64,000 nt of DNA, taken from positions 1 to 64,000 of the forward strand of contig NZ_ONZI01000001.1 in NCBI RefSeq assembly GCF_900312995.1, written 5' to 3'. Below, in pieces: positions 63,499 to 64,000 of this stretch; the first letter of the stretch is position 1; the number at the start of each line of letters is the position of its first letter. Position numbers and translations under genes: made by a program. The stretch comes from Kushneria phyllosphaerae (GTDB lineage Bacteria; Pseudomonadota; Gammaproteobacteria; Pseudomonadales; Halomonadaceae). Below the pieces are notes generated by a model. The model worked only from the letters and a program-made list of their open reading frames with translations. It searched no databases and was not told the DNA's origin.

Positions 63499-64000
63499 AT
63501 GTCCTTTGCCCAGTCTTCGATCATCGAACCCGCCAGCGGCCGTCCGGCGGATGCCTGCGTTATCTTCCTGCACGGCCAGGGTGGCAGCGGTTACGACTTT
63601 GAACCGCTGTTCCATGCCCTCGCCCTGCCTGACAGCAGCGCCGTACGCTTTGTACTGCCCGGCGCCCCGATGCGTCAGCTTGAATGCCGTCAGGGCGAGC
63701 GTGCCAGCGCCTGGTATGACGCTGCCCCCGGCGAGGTCGCCGGCGGCCATGCCCAACAGCAGATGGTCGATGCCGTACGTCAGGTCGAGATGCGCATCGA
63801 CAGCGCACTGGCCGATGGCATCGATGCCAGCCGGATCATTCTGGGCGGTTTTGGTCAGGGTGCCGATATTGCCGCCCACGCAGCACTGGGCTTTCGCAAG
63901 GGGCTGGGCGGACTGATGATGCTCTCCACGGCACTGGGCACCATGCCTTCAAACACCCATAACGCCAACCGTCACTTGCTGATCACCATGCATCACGGCC
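63499..64000 (+). CDS. Paralogous carboxylesterase-like protein with altered nucleophile motif (partial)
   Basis: Starts MSFAQSSIIEPASGRPADA at 63499, preceded by AAGG, and is still open at base 64000, so at least 167 residues. It aligns with the upstream hydrolase: FLHGQGGSGYDFEPLF, FVLPGAP, SAWYDA, IDASRIILGGFGQGADIAAHAAL. The nucleophile elbow is GFGQG where the neighbour has GFSQG, so the catalytic Ser is Gly at 63853-63855. The Asp/His region is outside or at the very edge (ITMHHG). It is probably catalytically dead or repurposed; a sequencing error is possible. Confidence 0.8.
   Translation, partial: MSFAQSSIIEPASGRPADACVIFLHGQGGSGYDFEPLFHALALPDSSAVRFVLPGAPMRQLECRQGERASAWYDAAPGEVAGGHAQQQMVDAVRQVEMRIDSALADGIDASRIILGGFGQGADIAAHAALGFRKGLGGLMMLSTALGTMPSNTHNANRHLLITMHHG

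Noticed and set aside
1..64000. CRISPR arrays, insertion sequences, prophage or toxin-antitoxin systems
   Set aside because: No regularly spaced repeats, transposase or integrase motifs, phage genes or toxin-antitoxin-like gene pairs were recognised.

Overview
The window looks like a chromosomal segment of a moderately GC-rich gammaproteobacterium. The gene set (prlC-yheV, a selenocysteine formate dehydrogenase with fdhE, PolX, an NSS sodium symporter, CPA1 antiporter, SAH-riboswitch-controlled ahcY, Zur-controlled zinc uptake) and the protein style fit the Halomonadaceae (Halomonas/Kushneria type). That placement is inference from protein character, not from a marker gene. No rRNA, insertion sequence, prophage or CRISPR array was seen.

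Layout. 0.3-7.7 kb: housekeeping genes (HAD hydrolase, YdjM-like protein, gamma-carbonic anhydrase, NSS transporter, PrlC, YheV, SodC, MetF). 7.9-17.4 kb: a compact selenium locus on the minus strand, with formate dehydrogenase fdoG(Sec)-fdoH-fdoI-fdhE followed by selA-selB-tRNA-Sec, so the client enzyme and most of its decoding machinery are adjacent. 17.7-27.5 kb: metallophosphoesterase, glycerol dehydrogenase, PolX, ahcY with its riboswitch, antiporter, metK, a lactonase-like propeller protein. 27.7-47.1 kb: a large accessory sugar-catabolism island. 47.3-52.1 kb: central carbon genes tkt, class I fbaB and pgk. 52.2-64 kb: small membrane protein, chemoreceptor, M23 peptidase, TraX-like protein, Gfo/Idh oxidoreductase, SelO, zinc ABC transporter, and a tandem pair of carboxylesterases of which the second has lost its nucleophile serine and runs off the window.

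The island is the most interesting part. It joins an erythritol/L-threitol-type dehydrogenase, a sugar ABC transporter with a DUF2291 protein, a DAK-family kinase, a triose-phosphate-isomerase-like isomerase, an RpiB-family isomerase and a SorC regulator. By family these fit tetritol -> L-erythrulose -> L-erythrulose-1-P -> D-erythrulose-4-P -> D-erythrose-4-P, with the product entering the pentose phosphate pathway through the neighbouring Tkt. A second module holds a TRAP transporter, an SDR, an AP-endonuclease-2-like TIM-barrel protein, a two-subunit transketolase and two GntR regulators. It may feed another C4/C5 substrate into the same trunk.

Reading the intergenic regions revealed two recurring palindromes that divide the island into two regulons. 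A 25-nt palindrome (CATWTGW-N11-WCAWATG) precedes eltD, the ABC operon, the RpiB-type gene and, in weaker form, the kinase gene. A 17-nt palindrome (about TTGTYRACWGTYRACAA) precedes the first GntR gene, the isomerase-SDR pair and the TRAP operon. The split transketolase has a different operator-like palindrome and a LacI-type site in an AT-rich region.
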